This document shows positions 1-11,089 of a stretch of DNA of 64,000 nucleotides, in pieces (position 1 is the first letter of the stretch; each line of letters begins with the position of its first letter). The DNA is from Epiperipatus broadwayi. Taxonomy: Eukaryota > Onychophora > Udeonychophora > Euonychophora > Peripatidae. Below the pieces are notes generated by a model, which was not told the origin of the DNA, did no database searches, and saw only the letters and a program-made list of their open reading frames with translations. Both the position numbers and the translations under genes were made by a program. The DNA lies in assembly GCA_028023455.1 (NCBI GenBank), contig JAQFVV010000013.1, positions 10,010,411-10,074,410 of the forward strand, read 5' to 3'.

Positions 1-1036
1 TGCCATGGATGTTTTGGAATCTGTATACTACTTGGTTGTGTTTGCTTTAACTCTTTATCATTGTATTTGATTTACATTGTTATTTATAGTATTAAATAAT
101 CTTCTATTTATATATGTGTAAATCTGTTTTTACAACTTTATTTTTAATCCCCTAATTTATATTTTGTATTAAATTATGTTTTAAATACTCTTATTGTTTG
201 CATATAATTTAACTTGAGTAAACTTGATGGTGTGGATACATATTTATTTAAAGTAGATTTAAAAAAAAAAAACAAGAAATGAAACATGGGAAAACTACAT
301 ATATGGATAATGAAATAGCGTTTGGAGTGTTTGAAATATTAATTAAATCCGGTAACGATATTCTTAATATTTTGAAATAAATTGTATGCAACATGAATAA
401 ATGGGTCTCTGATAAATGCATTTTTAAATTTATTTATAATACTGACGTAGATAAAACTAAATTATTACTATTGTAACAAAAGAAATAAAAATGCTGTTTT
501 CTAAAAGGGAAAGCATTAAGCATTGTTGTAATATACATGCAGATTATAAAGCTTAATTCAAATATATTTTATGCTTTAAAGGAGATTTAAAAATTATTTA
601 TTGATAAAAGAATACAAATCTGTGTTTTGATTAATATAAGATGGAAAAAGCAATTGTTGCACTACGAGTATAATCTTTGCTTTTATTAAGAAAATATTTA
701 GAGTTTTAGTTTATGTGTTTATACTCAAGTATTATCTTTATCGGATAGTTATAAATGCTGACATATTTTAATTCAAGATTTGCAGAGCCAAATATAATTC
801 CATGCTGACTGAAATTTAGTATATAATATACTATCAGTGTTTTGGGTTGACCTCACAGTCACTGAACATTGCAGTCACTATTTGCTGTACATGAATTTCA
901 AATAGTATAGAAGCTAAATTTGAACTAAAGATCATCAATGTTTCTATTATTTACCTGTTAACCAGGACGTATTATACAAGACATTTATATATGAGGCTGA
1001 TTTAGTTACATATATGAAAAAAATATATTATCAGAG
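1..1036. other. AT-rich intergenic stretch, nothing identified
   Basis: This stretch is dominated by A/T runs, with stop codons in all frames and no open frame of note. I see no recognisable transposon termini, RNA gene or conserved coding signature. Confidence 0.6.
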
Positions 1037-1245
1037 ATAGATGAAGGAAATCTGTTGTATATATATATATTGTATTATTTTAAATGTTAATTCAAATAGT
1101 AAGAAAATGCAAAAAGAAAATATATACTATCTATATATGAAGCATAAACATAGATGAAGGAAATCTGTTGTATACAATATATGTATTGTATTATTTAAAA
1201 TGTTAATTGAAATAGTAAGAAAATGCAAAAAGAAAAATATATTTA
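1037..1245 (+). repeat. Tandem duplication, about 113-bp unit, two copies
   Basis: A unit beginning atagatgaaggaaatctg at 1037 recurs at 1150. Both copies share the downstream words tgtattattt, aaatgttaatt and aatagtaagaaaatgcaaaaag. The copies differ by small changes, including different lengths of a TA run. This is a local two-copy duplication with no coding potential. The 3' limit of the second copy is approximate. Confidence 0.8.
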
Positions 1246-1575
1246 ATTGTTTGTATGAATAGAATATTTTTCTGTTATTAAACTATTTTACAAGGAAAAT
1301 TTGAGATATTAAAAAAAAGATTGTCATTATAATTTGCTCAGTCAAGAAAATAACTTAAATTAAATCAGTTGATGATTAATATCAGTTTTCTAATAATTAA
1401 CAGATTGCAGAAATTCTAAGAAACTTTAAATTCATTAAAGATAACCAAATATCAATCTCTTGGAACCTTGAGAAAAAGAGGTTAGTAATCCTGTTAAGTT
1501 CCAAGAAAGAAAAAAGAGAAGTATCTTAAAAGTTTTTTTTCCAATTTATGAAAATTTTTATTATTGTTTATCTTT

Positions 1576-1759
1576 AATATTTAAACAGCATTAAACTGTT
1601 GCACATGCCCTTTAGATTTTAACTATAAAATTAATGAATACAAACACTTAAAACACATGATAAAGTCTTTGGAAAAGATAGAATGAAGTGTTTGTATTCA
1701 TTCATTTTATAGTTAAAGTCCAAAGCGCATGTGCAACAGTTTAATGTTGTTTAAATATT
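1576..1759. repeat. Inverted repeat with about 74-bp arms
   Basis: The left arm (1576-1649) and right arm (1686-1759) are reverse complements with a handful of mismatches, separated by about 36 bp. Both arms contain the words aaactgttgcacatg and aactataaaat and the inner end gaatacaaacactt. The structure suits a small foldback or MITE-like element. No target-site duplication was recognised and no transposase family can be assigned. Confidence 0.8.
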
Positions 1760-2215
1760 ACAGTTTGTAAAAAACATTGCGCTATATAAAATAATTGACT
1801 TATTGTTTATCTTGTAAAATTCCAGATGCCATATTGGACTTTTATTTTGCATTTTATTTTTATATTTAGTTTAAGTTACAATTTTCATAATGTCTTAACT
1901 CATTTTATGTTAATATAATTTTTATATACTACCATAAAGGTAACATAACATAGAATACAATATATCTGAGAAAAATTTAGTTATTTATATCATAAAATTT
2001 AAATTTGTTTAAAATTAAAAAAATTAAACATATTTAAAGTTATTAATTTTATATTTATTTATAAATTGCACATTTTGATAGATAAATCATAAAGTTATTA
2101 CATTCCTTACACATTACAATTAAAATTATATACAAAAAGTCATACCTAGGATATTTTATGCCATCACTAATCTAAAAATAAAAACTGATTCTCTAATGTC
2201 TTGGTAATAGAATTA
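1760..2215. other. AT-rich intergenic stretch, nothing identified
   Basis: Low-complexity A/T-rich sequence between an inverted repeat and the first pogo-like element. No open frame or repeat structure was recognised. Confidence 0.5.
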
Positions 2216-3493
2216 TCATATTACTTTGAATATAAGATGCTCCCAAATTTAAGATGCTATAGGATTTTAAGCTTGGAAAATTAGGGGAGAAAAAATTTTA
2301 AATGATTTTATAGAAAAATAGAAAACATTTTTATTTACTTAAATAGGAACTCATATAAATACAATAAGCTTACTTAATTCATTGCAAATCTTCTTCAAAC
2401 ATACTTTCACTTTTTATATCTTCACTTTCACAACTTGAATACTCATCTACTCTATTCCATCAGAGTACATCATCTTCAGGTCATTTAAATCATTGGCAAT
2501 ACAATATTTTAAGAAATTTTTTTTTAATAATTTCTTCAAGTATATCTTTCCAAGATTGTAAAATGCATTTAAGATTATACACATATTATTTGCATTACAA
2601 AATTTTTTTTAGTGCAAATACTGTAATGTTTTTTTTTTCCAAGGGAAAAAAAACATTTTAAAATACAATATTGACATTTAATGTTACGAATAAATCTTTT
2701 TTCTTTTGATTAAAAACCTTTTCTAAAATACAAATTAATAATTTGTTTGATTATTTAAGTAAATAAATGTTTTTTAAAAATAAATTTCTCTTTACAAATT
2801 GACAAAAATAATATATAGCAGTCAACATAAAAATTATATTTATAATGCAATTACAAATTGCACTCATATGTTTTTGATTTTCTTCTCAATTTGCTGTCAT
2901 ATAAAAATAATTTCTTCTATTAAAATCTAAATCATTTTTCTAAAATAATTTGTATTTTTACAAATATTTTCTGATAAAGATAAATTTGTAAAAATAGATT
3001 CTAAAACATGTTTTCTCTTTGAAAGCAAAGATATTGGAACTGTCAAAATCATTCACAGGCACTCCCTTGTATAGAGAACAAGAAACAACCAATCAGAACA
3101 AAGGCAGGTTTTTATCTCATTGTTGTATTGATTTATTAATTGTAAAAAAATTCTAAATGTTATTTAGTACAGTTTTTTGAATAAAATAATGGTAATAGAT
3201 TCTAAAACATGTTTTCACTTTTAACAAAGATATAAAAACTATCAAAATCATTGGCACTCTCTTATGTAGAGAACAAAAAATTACAATCAGAGCAATGGGT
3301 AAAAAATTCTAAAGGTTATTCAGTACAATTTTTTCAATAAAATAATGCTAAAATCAGCAAAATAACATTAAAATTAATGGTTTGAGAGATCATTAAAGGC
3401 ATTTATGAAATTAATCCCCAAAAATTGACATTTGATGTTAAATATTTTTTTATTCTACACAGATAATAACCATAATACTATGTACAGGTATAG
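2216..3493 (-). mobile_element. Pogo/Tigger-like DNA element, first part (split by a hAT insertion)
   Basis: This is a minus-strand copy of the element at 55440-56343. Its lower-coordinate terminus, tcatattactttgaatataag next to a TA, matches the right terminus of the other copy. Read on the minus strand, about 2390-2500 encodes the end of a pogo-type transposase. The pattern is PEDDVL, then a tryptophan, then the acidic run ESEDIKSESMFEEDLQ and a stop, resembling the known GTEDDLLW-plus-acidic-tail end of Tigger/POGK proteins. Stops and at least one single-base deletion interrupt it. The DDE core is absent, so the copy is non-autonomous. Homology to the second copy runs up to 3493, where a hAT element has inserted, and resumes at 6343. 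Confidence 0.8.
2993..3352. repeat. Internal tandem duplication inside the pogo-like copy
   Basis: Segments starting at 2993 and 3194 both begin aatagattctaaaacatg and continue with related words such as tatagagaacaa/tgtagagaacaa and aattctaaa.gttatt.agtac. The period is about 200 bp, and the second unit carries a deletion of roughly 40 bp. The other pogo-like copy has one equivalent segment, so the duplication is specific to this copy. Confidence 0.75.
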
Positions 3494-6342
3494 CAAGAGT
3501 TCCTATTGTGGTCAATATCAATCTTCTGGGGTCGATTTGAACTTTCTAGGGGTCAATAGTTTCAATAAAAAAATTTGGGGTCAACAACAGCAAAAATAGA
3601 GTCCCTTATTATTGCTATATGTTTGTTACTTCAAAATATCTATGATTCTAATAGGTATCTAATTAAGAAGTAAAATAATTAAAAAAACACTTTTTTGATA
3701 AAAACACTATTACATATCAAACTTGTGAATGAAAAGGTAAAACATTAGAATCACACATAAAAATGCATGAAAATACATGTAGCACAAACATGTCTGTGCA
3801 TTGTCTTATTAAATGTACCAAAGCAAGTGTGATCATAAAAAATTGTCACATATCTGCACTTCCAGTGGAATGAAACAATATTTGATATTAGCATAATCTA
3901 TCAACCTTGTGTGATTATGCTTTCATAAAAACACTAAAAATTGGTTCATTTGATGTGACATATACTTATTTATGATTTGAACTTTGAATATAATTATTTA
4001 GTAAGGAGCAGTACAATAAAAAAATCAGAGGACAAAGTTTAAACAAAAATCTTCTGTTTCAAGTAAGTACATTCTTTATTGTTTTTTTTTATCACAGGGG
4101 CTATTGAAATTGCTTGTTAATAAAAGTTTTTTTTTTATTTCTTATGCTAATAACATAACTGAACCAAAAAAGAAATGTAGCCAGTAGAGCTTGGACTATT
4201 TGAAACTGGGGTTTGTCATGGTCATTTTCAAACAAACATTACCCAATGTGCCTCATATGCAAAACAAACTTTAGTAATGATGCTATTAAACCATCAAAAC
4301 TAGCAGATCACTTTATCAGAATTCACCCTGACAAAAAAGTAAAAGATTTGTCATACTTTTAATCACTTAAAAATAAAATTATGATAGACAGTATGTTTAT
4401 TTCATCATTGAAGCAAAAATGATGATGTCTTAATGGCAGCATACAACATATTCCTACTCATTATGTTTGGTGAACCACACATCAAAGGGGAGAAAACATT
4501 CCATTCTACAAATCTGCACATGATATTATAAAAAGAATTTCTTTGAGCAATAACATAGTTCAAAGATGTATTGGCAAAATGAATAATGATATGGGAAAAT
4601 GTTTGTATAATCATTTGCAAAAAAAACATTTCCCCCTTCAATTGGATGAGTCAACATTATCCAGTAATGAAGTTTTATTGCTGGTGTATGATCACTTTAT
4701 TTAAAATCAGGAAGTGCATGAAGAAATGTTTTTGCTAGAACTTTAGAAACTGTCACCAGAGGCAAATTAATTTTTAATTTAATGGAGCTATTTTTCAGGT
4801 AAAACGTGATTCTATTGACAAATATAATATGTGCTGTGATGGAACACCAGCTATGGTTGGTTGTTATCACAGATTTATAATATATCTAAAACAATACATA
4901 CCTGAAGTGCTTGCAATTCACTGCATAATCCATAGGCAACCTTTAGTAGCTCTAAGTACTTTAGCAACAAATTGCATCAATTGTTTCAATTTGTTATAAC
5001 AGCTGTGAATAAAATTCAAAGTAATTCTATGAATATAAACTGTTAGCTCAATTATGTGAGGAAAGTGATGAAGATTTCTATCGATTGATTCTCCATACCA
5101 AAGTCCACTGGTTTTCAAAAAAATTATATTTGGTAAGATTTTTTGCATTTTTCCAATCTGTTTTAGAGTTTTTGGAAGATGAGGATTCCAGTTTGAAAGA
5201 AAATTTATTTAAGAGTAAAACATATTGCTGCTTTAACCAACTTATTTGGCAAATTTAATGATGTTAATTTATAACTGCAAGAAGATAATTTGAATCTCTT
5301 CAAAGCAAAATTGATCATATCAGCTTTTATTGCCAGATTAAAGTTTTTAAGCAAAATATTGCAAAATCTGAGCTTTCCCAGTTCCCCAACTTATTTAAGA
5401 TAGATACAATTCAAGAAAAAAAGATTTTGCTGTATGTGGACCACTTGGAGGCTCTTCGCTTAGATTTCAAAACTAGGTTCAAAGATATTCTATCATTGAA
5501 ATTACTAGACTGGATAATAAATCCATATGCTACTGGTTCAGAACCAAATATAATTTTGCAAGATAAGCTGATAACCCTTACCATGAATGAGGATCTCAAG
5601 ATACAATTTAAACAGGGTTATCAAAAGTTTTGGCTGCAATAAGATATTCCACTTTTGTACCCAGCTCTATGGACTGTTGTACAAAAGTATTTTCTGGAAT
5701 TTCCATCATCATATCTCATAGAGAGAGACTTCAATATAGTTTTAAATCTACTTCAGAACAAACATTGATTACATGAACATGGAGATCTGGAAATGCAACT
5801 CAGTAATTTAAAACCGGACATAGATAAATTATTGACAGATCACCATATGCACCCATCTTCATTAAATCCAGTTTTCCAAGCAGTTTTATTTCACATTCTT
5901 ATTTTTATAATTCTAATTAATCTTTCATTGTTGTGATTTTGTTGATGTTTAATTCTGTCTAAATTTGTTGATTTTTTTCACTTCATTTTTATATTTAATA
6001 AAGTGATTTCAATATTTGTATTTATTTTGAATTTACATATTTATTTCATAAATGTCAAAAATTAAAAAAAAAAAACTATTTTTTTTGCTTTAATTTTTAT
6101 TAGTGCAGGTTTCAATATTAAATGTTGCACAAGATAATGCCATATTTCATAGTCCTTTTATCTTTTTCAATCATTAATTACAAGTGATTAAAATGAAAAG
6201 TTTGATATTTAGTGAAATATTTAATATTGAGTCCTGTACAAATTTATTAATTTGAGTAAGTAAAGTTAATGACTGGAGGGTTGATGGCTTTAGAAGTTTT
6301 TGGTAAAGGGGTCTAAGGCCAAAAAAAGTTTGGGAACTCTTG
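3494..6342 (+). mobile_element. hAT transposon (ZBED5/FAM200/SCAND3-like lineage), decayed
   Basis: The ends are short terminal inverted repeats: caagagttcc at 3494 and ggaactcttg ending at 6342. They are flanked by an 8-bp target-site duplication, aggtatag on the left (3486-3493) and atgtatag on the right (6343-6350), with one mismatch. An 8-bp duplication is the hallmark of hAT transposition. The matching uninterrupted site in the second pogo-like copy reads ctatacat, the reverse complement of the right-hand duplication. The 2849-bp body carries a broken transposase on the + strand. The element sits inside the pogo-like element, so it is the younger of the two. Confidence 0.9.
4246..5870 (+). 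pseudogene. hAT transposase pseudogene, ZBED5/FAM200-like
   Basis: Near 4246-4359 the frame gives a BED-type zinc finger: CLIC, then IKPSKLADHFIRIHPDKK, ending KDLSYF. This matches the usual C-x2-C...H-x4-H layout of ZBED5/FAM200-like proteins, where the finger is followed by a KDLSFF-like motif. A middle block around 5058-5130 (CEESDEDFYRLILHTKVHW) matches the conserved catalytic-domain region. The longest open piece, 5427-5642 (71 codons), reads HLEALRLDFKTRF and ends FKQGYQKFWLQ. About 5650-5860 holds the dimerisation region, FPSSYLIERDFNIV and later HEHGDLEMQLSNLKPDIDKLL. Frameshifts and stops separate the pieces, so no functional protein is expected. Confidence 0.85.
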
Positions 6343-6475
6343 ATGTATAGCATAAAGCAAAGACCTGCTGAAATAATATTTTAATGTTTTTTGGGTACTT
6401 ACATAGTTTGCATCTATTTTTATTTTAAATAATCCATTTTCAAGGGCTTCCAATACCTGGTATAAATAATAAGGC
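6343..6475 (-). mobile_element. Pogo/Tigger-like DNA element, second part
   Basis: The first about 40 bases after the hAT element (atgtatagcataaagcaa onward) match the reverse complement of the pogo-like copy at 55440-56343, directly continuing the homology broken off at 3493. Similarity fades further right. The expected far terminus is not clearly recognisable; a degenerate tail lies near 6460-6480. The end coordinate is an estimate from the length of the other copy. Confidence 0.6.
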
Positions 6476-6792
6476 TGGCTCTAATTATTGTTTTTAATAT
6501 TTACTTGTGTTTTTATTTATTAAAATGATAAAGAAATACAAAATTCCAAAGGATTTTAATTAAAAAGTTTTTTTAATGCAGTAAAGAAATTAAAAATAAA
6601 CATGATTAAGGAAACTATAACAAATGTGGTTATTCATGTCGGTGGACAGACATCACTTTTTGGGTGAGCACTATCTCATAATTTTGAAAATATTCCACTG
6701 CATCTTGTTCTGTTGATGCAAGAATCCACATTTTAATAATACTTCCAAAAATTATATAGCAAAAAGGGAATATTAAAAAAATGTTAATTTTA

Positions 6793-8178
6793 GCAATGTT
6801 ATAATTGTTCACCACATATTAAGGGTTCACTATGTGTTAATGTTTGTATGTTATGTTGTGAATGGAATTTATTTAAAATGTATTCAAATTTTTTAAAATT
6901 AACATTCAATTTAAAATACATTTAATATTTTTTGGCTACAGCAGGGTCACCCCCCCCCCCTGGAAAATGTTTGAATAGACTCTAGAAACTTATTTTTAAT
7001 GTGACTCCATGTTTGATTTTTTTGTGCAATTAAATATTTTTATGTATATTATATACTCAATTTATATATTACATGATAAATATTTAAGTTTTCTCATAAT
7101 TGCAATAAATAATTATTAAAATTAATATTTTTAAATTGTGAAAATAAATATCTTACTGACAATCTTACCAGTAACAAAGCAACACATCATTTTTGACTTC
7201 ATGATACCTATTCAAAAAGTTTGAAGAACAAGATATTAAATATTAGAATTTTATGTTATTAAAAATGATATATTTAAAGATAGTTATCATAAAAAAATCT
7301 AACAGTTAATAAATTATTAATTGTTATTAAAATATTTCACTTACAGATTTTACAAAAATGATTTTTTTTTAGCCTGTAATGATTGTTTCTGTGGCCATTT
7401 CTGGTTCTCATAACATGTTTTCTATACTTTCTAAGAGTGATCATTTTAAAAATAAAAATGTTTTCAAAGACAATCCTTTCATAGTGATGTAGTTTTGGTT
7501 TAATAAGTCTTTTACAAAAATATTGCTTAATAATCATTAACAATTACTGAAAATCACATTTTTGTATCATTTATCCACAGCATGAAACTATCTAAAGCAT
7601 CAGCCAATCACAAATCATCATCTCCTTCATAAGTTTGTCAGAATAATAAAACATGCTGGCAATCTAATACAAGGGTCTGTAAAAGTGCATATACAGCTGA
7701 CATCTATTGGAATGTTTGTAAAATGAATACCTTAAAAATAGAAGCATCATAGAAAGAATTGCAGCCTGTCACACACTGTAATTTAATATATACAATACTT
7801 TAAAATAATGTGGAAAAGTAGTGATCACAGCACCATCATGCTGCCTAAAATGTCAAATATGATCGCACTAGTACAGCTTATTTTTATGTAAGATTTTAAG
7901 TTAACAAGCTACACATGTTCAAGAAAATAATTTTGATGAAAATAATGTAAATAAGTACTTTGAATATCTTTCAAAAAAATAATTTCATGGAAGAAAAAAT
8001 GTAAATTACTTCAACACTGAAAATTAGTTATTTAAAGTACAATGCCTATCTATTTTAAACTGAATGTTAATTTTAAAAAACTTGAATACATTTTTTAATA
8101 AATTTCATTTATAACATAATGGTCAAACATTAACACATGATGAACCATTAACATGTGGCGAATAGTTAACATATGATT
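6793..8178. mobile_element. Long inverted-repeat element (arms about 120-140 bp)
   Basis: The left arm, about 6793-6930, and the right arm, about 8046-8178, are imperfect reverse complements. Shared words, given in right-arm orientation, include gaatgttaattttaaaaaa and caaacattaacacat, followed by repeated attaac-type words at the outer end. The 1.1-kb interior has no coding signature. It contains a C(10) run near 6951 and a slightly less AT-rich patch near 7560-7860. The layout suits a non-autonomous foldback or long-TIR DNA element. The exact ends and target-site duplication are unclear. Confidence 0.65.
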
Positions 8179-8247
8179 AAAATTATTGTGATTTTTGTAA
8201 CATTTGTTAACTAAAATTTTTTTTTTTTTAACATTTTTTTTTTAAAG

Positions 8248-8560
8248 CAGGCAAAACTTTCTATATATATTGCCACTTAGTGCAAACCAAAGTAATCAAT
8301 GGATTCCAGAAGGCTTGTTCATAAAATCCCCATCTAGTGCCTACTCATCCAATATCCCCAGACTAGTTTCTGGGTTGTGGTCTTTGTTAGTGAGGAGCCT
8401 TGGATCTGAAAGCACTGTACCTAGATCTTAGGATCTAATGCAACCCTCCATCAGCCACCTGTTATCTCTACTTAACTACAAAGCTACGAGTCTTAAATTG
8501 AAAACACCATAATATTTTCAATCCAAGCTCATTAGCTTAATAGTCATATAGGTCTGAACT
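8248..8560 (-). mobile_element. Hairpin-element family, copy 1 (one arm plus loop)
   Basis: The + strand begins aaagcaggcaaaactttc and continues with gccacttagtgcaaacc and aatcaatggattccagaagg. These are the arm words shared with copies at 8650, 19861, 21482, 39261 and 48057. The loop section, read on the minus strand, matches the 48.1-kb copy through ggagggttgcattagatcc and gatctagg. The outer end of the arm abuts long T-runs on the + strand (8218-8246), so the minus-strand product would end in A-rich sequence. The second arm is not visible. The right boundary is approximate. Confidence 0.7.
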
Positions 8561-8649
8561 CAGTTCAGTACCTATACATTTTGGTATCTTTGGTTCTTTA
8601 ATAATCATAATCACCACTATCCTATTAGGAAGGATTGTTTTTAAGCCAA

Positions 8650-8790
8650 TAAACATCACCATTTCTTATGCTTTCTTATAACTGTTATTAAAACAGACAA
8701 AACTCTCTATAGATACTGCCACTCAGTGCAAGACAGAGTAATCAATGGATGCCAGAACGCGTGTGCATAAAATCCTCAATATATATAACT
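8650..8790 (+). mobile_element. Hairpin-element family, copy 2 (head plus one arm)
   Basis: It begins with the conserved head caataaacatcaccatttc ... ataactgttattaaaacag and continues into the arm: caaaactctctatagata, gccactcagtgcaag and aatcaatggatgccagaa. Homology stops at about cataaaatcctc near 8780. No opposing arm follows, so this is a truncated copy. It lies on the opposite strand to copy 1, about 100 bp downstream of it. Confidence 0.7.
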
Positions 8791-8799
8791 CAGAAGAGT

Positions 8800-10023
8800 C
8801 TATAGTGGCATGACATTTGGGATGTTACTATCTGAACTCTTATTGCAATATGGAATATCTGAACCCTTATTGCAGTATGGAATAAAGGTAAGCTTTCTAT
8901 TTATTACCATTCTATATTAAAGAACATACACTTGCTTTTGGACAGAATTATGTTATTTATTTTTTTGTTGTTGTTGATTAATCATTGTTCATATGTGTTT
9001 ATTCAGTATAAATGACTAACACCCCCTGCATGAATGGTCTTTTCTATCAAATTTGTACATAGTTAAGGGGGGTCTTTCAAAGAGAGAAAAACATTACAGC
9101 TGGAATTAAACCAAGAAGCTACTGAATCATCTTTATATATTTTTGTTAAATAACTAGTTAGCTTCACAATCAGTGTAATATTAAATTAATGACGTTTTTT
9201 GTTATTTTTGCCTACTTTGTATATACCTACTTTATATATAATGAGTATCTGTTCATGTATGCCTATCATGGGAAGGGTTGGTGTAATGTATATATTTAAT
9301 CATTTATATAATAGGAGTATTGTTAAAAGAGGTTTTCAATTTTTATCATATTTGTAAATAGTTAATTTGTTTCTCATTAAATGGTCTCTAGTTTATCAAA
9401 ATTATTTCTTGCTCGTAAATTCACTACCATACATATGTGCGCACACATACACATCTTATACATTATAATACAGTAATATGATTAAATGAGTCTTCTACTT
9501 GATTGAAACCCATATAAACATACTGTAATTTCTATCTAAGGTAAATTCATCACTGAAGAGATCCAATTGTAACATTCTCCCTGGTTTTGAATTCTGAGGT
9601 ATGTGTGGAATCCGAAAGAGGGGTGAGGTATGGATGAACCAGCTAAATTGTGTTAGAATTTAATGTGTAAATCACAAGCTAGCCCATTGAAAATGGACAT
9701 GATCATTGGTTAATTACTTCATCACAACATTATTGGTATCCTGCCTAAAGACCCTAGGTCTGACCATAGTTAGATGTGTTCCCCATCTTCTGGTGAAAAA
9801 CCTGGACTGTCACAATATATATTTGTAGTTCTTCACACTTGAAAAGTCTGCTTGTAGCAAGGAAACCATTGGTTGTGTTTTAGAGTTCATATTTTTTGGT
9901 AGTTTGGTTGAGTTGTGGATTTGGGTAATTTTGATTATTTTACTGTCTAGTTTACTTTTAGGTTTTTAATATATATATATAATATTATAAATCGATGTCT
10001 GTATTTCTTCAAAATAATATACG
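8800..10023. other. Intergenic; less AT-rich patch at about 9550-9830
   Basis: No gene recognised. Near 8820-8885 a short phrase (tatctgaacccttattgca) is repeated with changes. Bases 9550-9830 are visibly less A/T-rich than the surroundings, which suggests inserted or formerly coding material. Neither strand gives a frame I can assign to a family. Confidence 0.5.
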
Positions 10024-10355
10024 CAAATTTATAAATAAATATTTAAAAATACAGTATTTAAAAGCTTATAAAAAATATATGTATAACCGTCACTTAGGAG
10101 CGCTTTCAACTAACTTGTAGCTTTTTCAACTATCACGTTTAAAATGTCATCTTTCCCATAATTCTAGGATGTCAACTTTCCCATAATTCTGTGATCTTAA
10201 TGTTTGCTGCTTGCCTATTAACCAAATGTTGCTTGTATTTACATATCAACATCGTCTCTTTAATTTTCCTTTTATTATTATCTAAGTGACGGTTATACAT
10301 ATATTTTTTATAAACTTTTAAATACTGTATTTTTAAATATTTATTTATAAATTTG
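10024..10355. mobile_element. MITE with 74-bp near-identical terminal inverted repeats
   Basis: The left arm (10024-10097) and right arm (10282-10355) are reverse complements with a single mismatch by eye (agcttat versus agtttat). The arms begin caaatttataaata and end taaccgtcacttag at the interior side. The 184-bp interior has two short duplications (ctttcccataattct twice, tttcaacta twice) and no coding capacity. Flanks are TA-rich, so a TA or TAA-type duplication cannot be separated from chance. The high arm identity suggests relatively recent insertion or arm homogenisation. Confidence 0.8.
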
Positions 10356-10394
10356 TATATATATATGTTTTGGAAATTAATATATATTTTGAGA

Positions 10395-11083
10395 TTAACT
10401 CATTGAAACTGCCTTTATATAAACAAATTATTCTCTCATTTCAGCACATGATAATACATTTTAAAAGCAAAGAGGATAATTCACCTTTTTTTCTTTATAT
10501 ATCAGGAGAATCGTCTACAAAGTTTTTTTCTAGAAGGGATGAATTGTCAATCAATTAGAAATTAATTTCTAAATACTTTAAAACCTGATTGATATTTATA
10601 TTTGGTAAGTATGAATTTTCTTTCATTTTTAATCTTGCCAATAATATTTTAAGTACTAATATTATGTAATAAATAAGAAGTTACTGTTTTAAATATTTTT
10701 ATGTAATGTTTTGATATTAACACAATTATTTTTATATAATGTTTTGAAATTTAACTGATTGCAAATTGTCTTTATATAATTGATAGGTCCTGAAGCTAGA
10801 AGACACTTCAATTATATAAATACAATTTGCAATGAGTTAATGTCAAAAAAATGACTAAAAATATTTATACTCTTAGTCACTACATAATATTTGTAGTTAA
10901 ATCATTAGCAAGATTCAAAATGATAGAAATTTCATATATGCCAATCAAGTATTAAAATCTTTAGAAATGAGTTTCTTATTTATTGACAGTTTATTTCTTC
11001 TAGCAAATGTATTGCAGACAAATGTCCAGATATATGAAGGAGGAAAAAGTAAAGAGGTATCATCTTTGTCTTTAATGAGTTAA
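10395..11083. mobile_element. Compound palindrome bounded by TTAA, possible piggyBac-type MITEs
   Basis: The motif ttaactcattg (or a close variant), followed by tttatataa, occurs four times: forward at 10395 and 10751, reverse ending at 10840 and 11083. The inner pair forms a 90-bp palindrome (10751-10840), with arms of about 33 bp differing at two positions. The outer sequences, 10395-10750 and 10841-11083, are also reverse complements, more diverged and with indels. TTAA at every boundary is the target of piggyBac elements, whose termini start right after it. The family assignment is inference. An open frame at 10370-10558 is incidental. Confidence 0.6.
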
Positions 11084-11089
11084 TATTGC

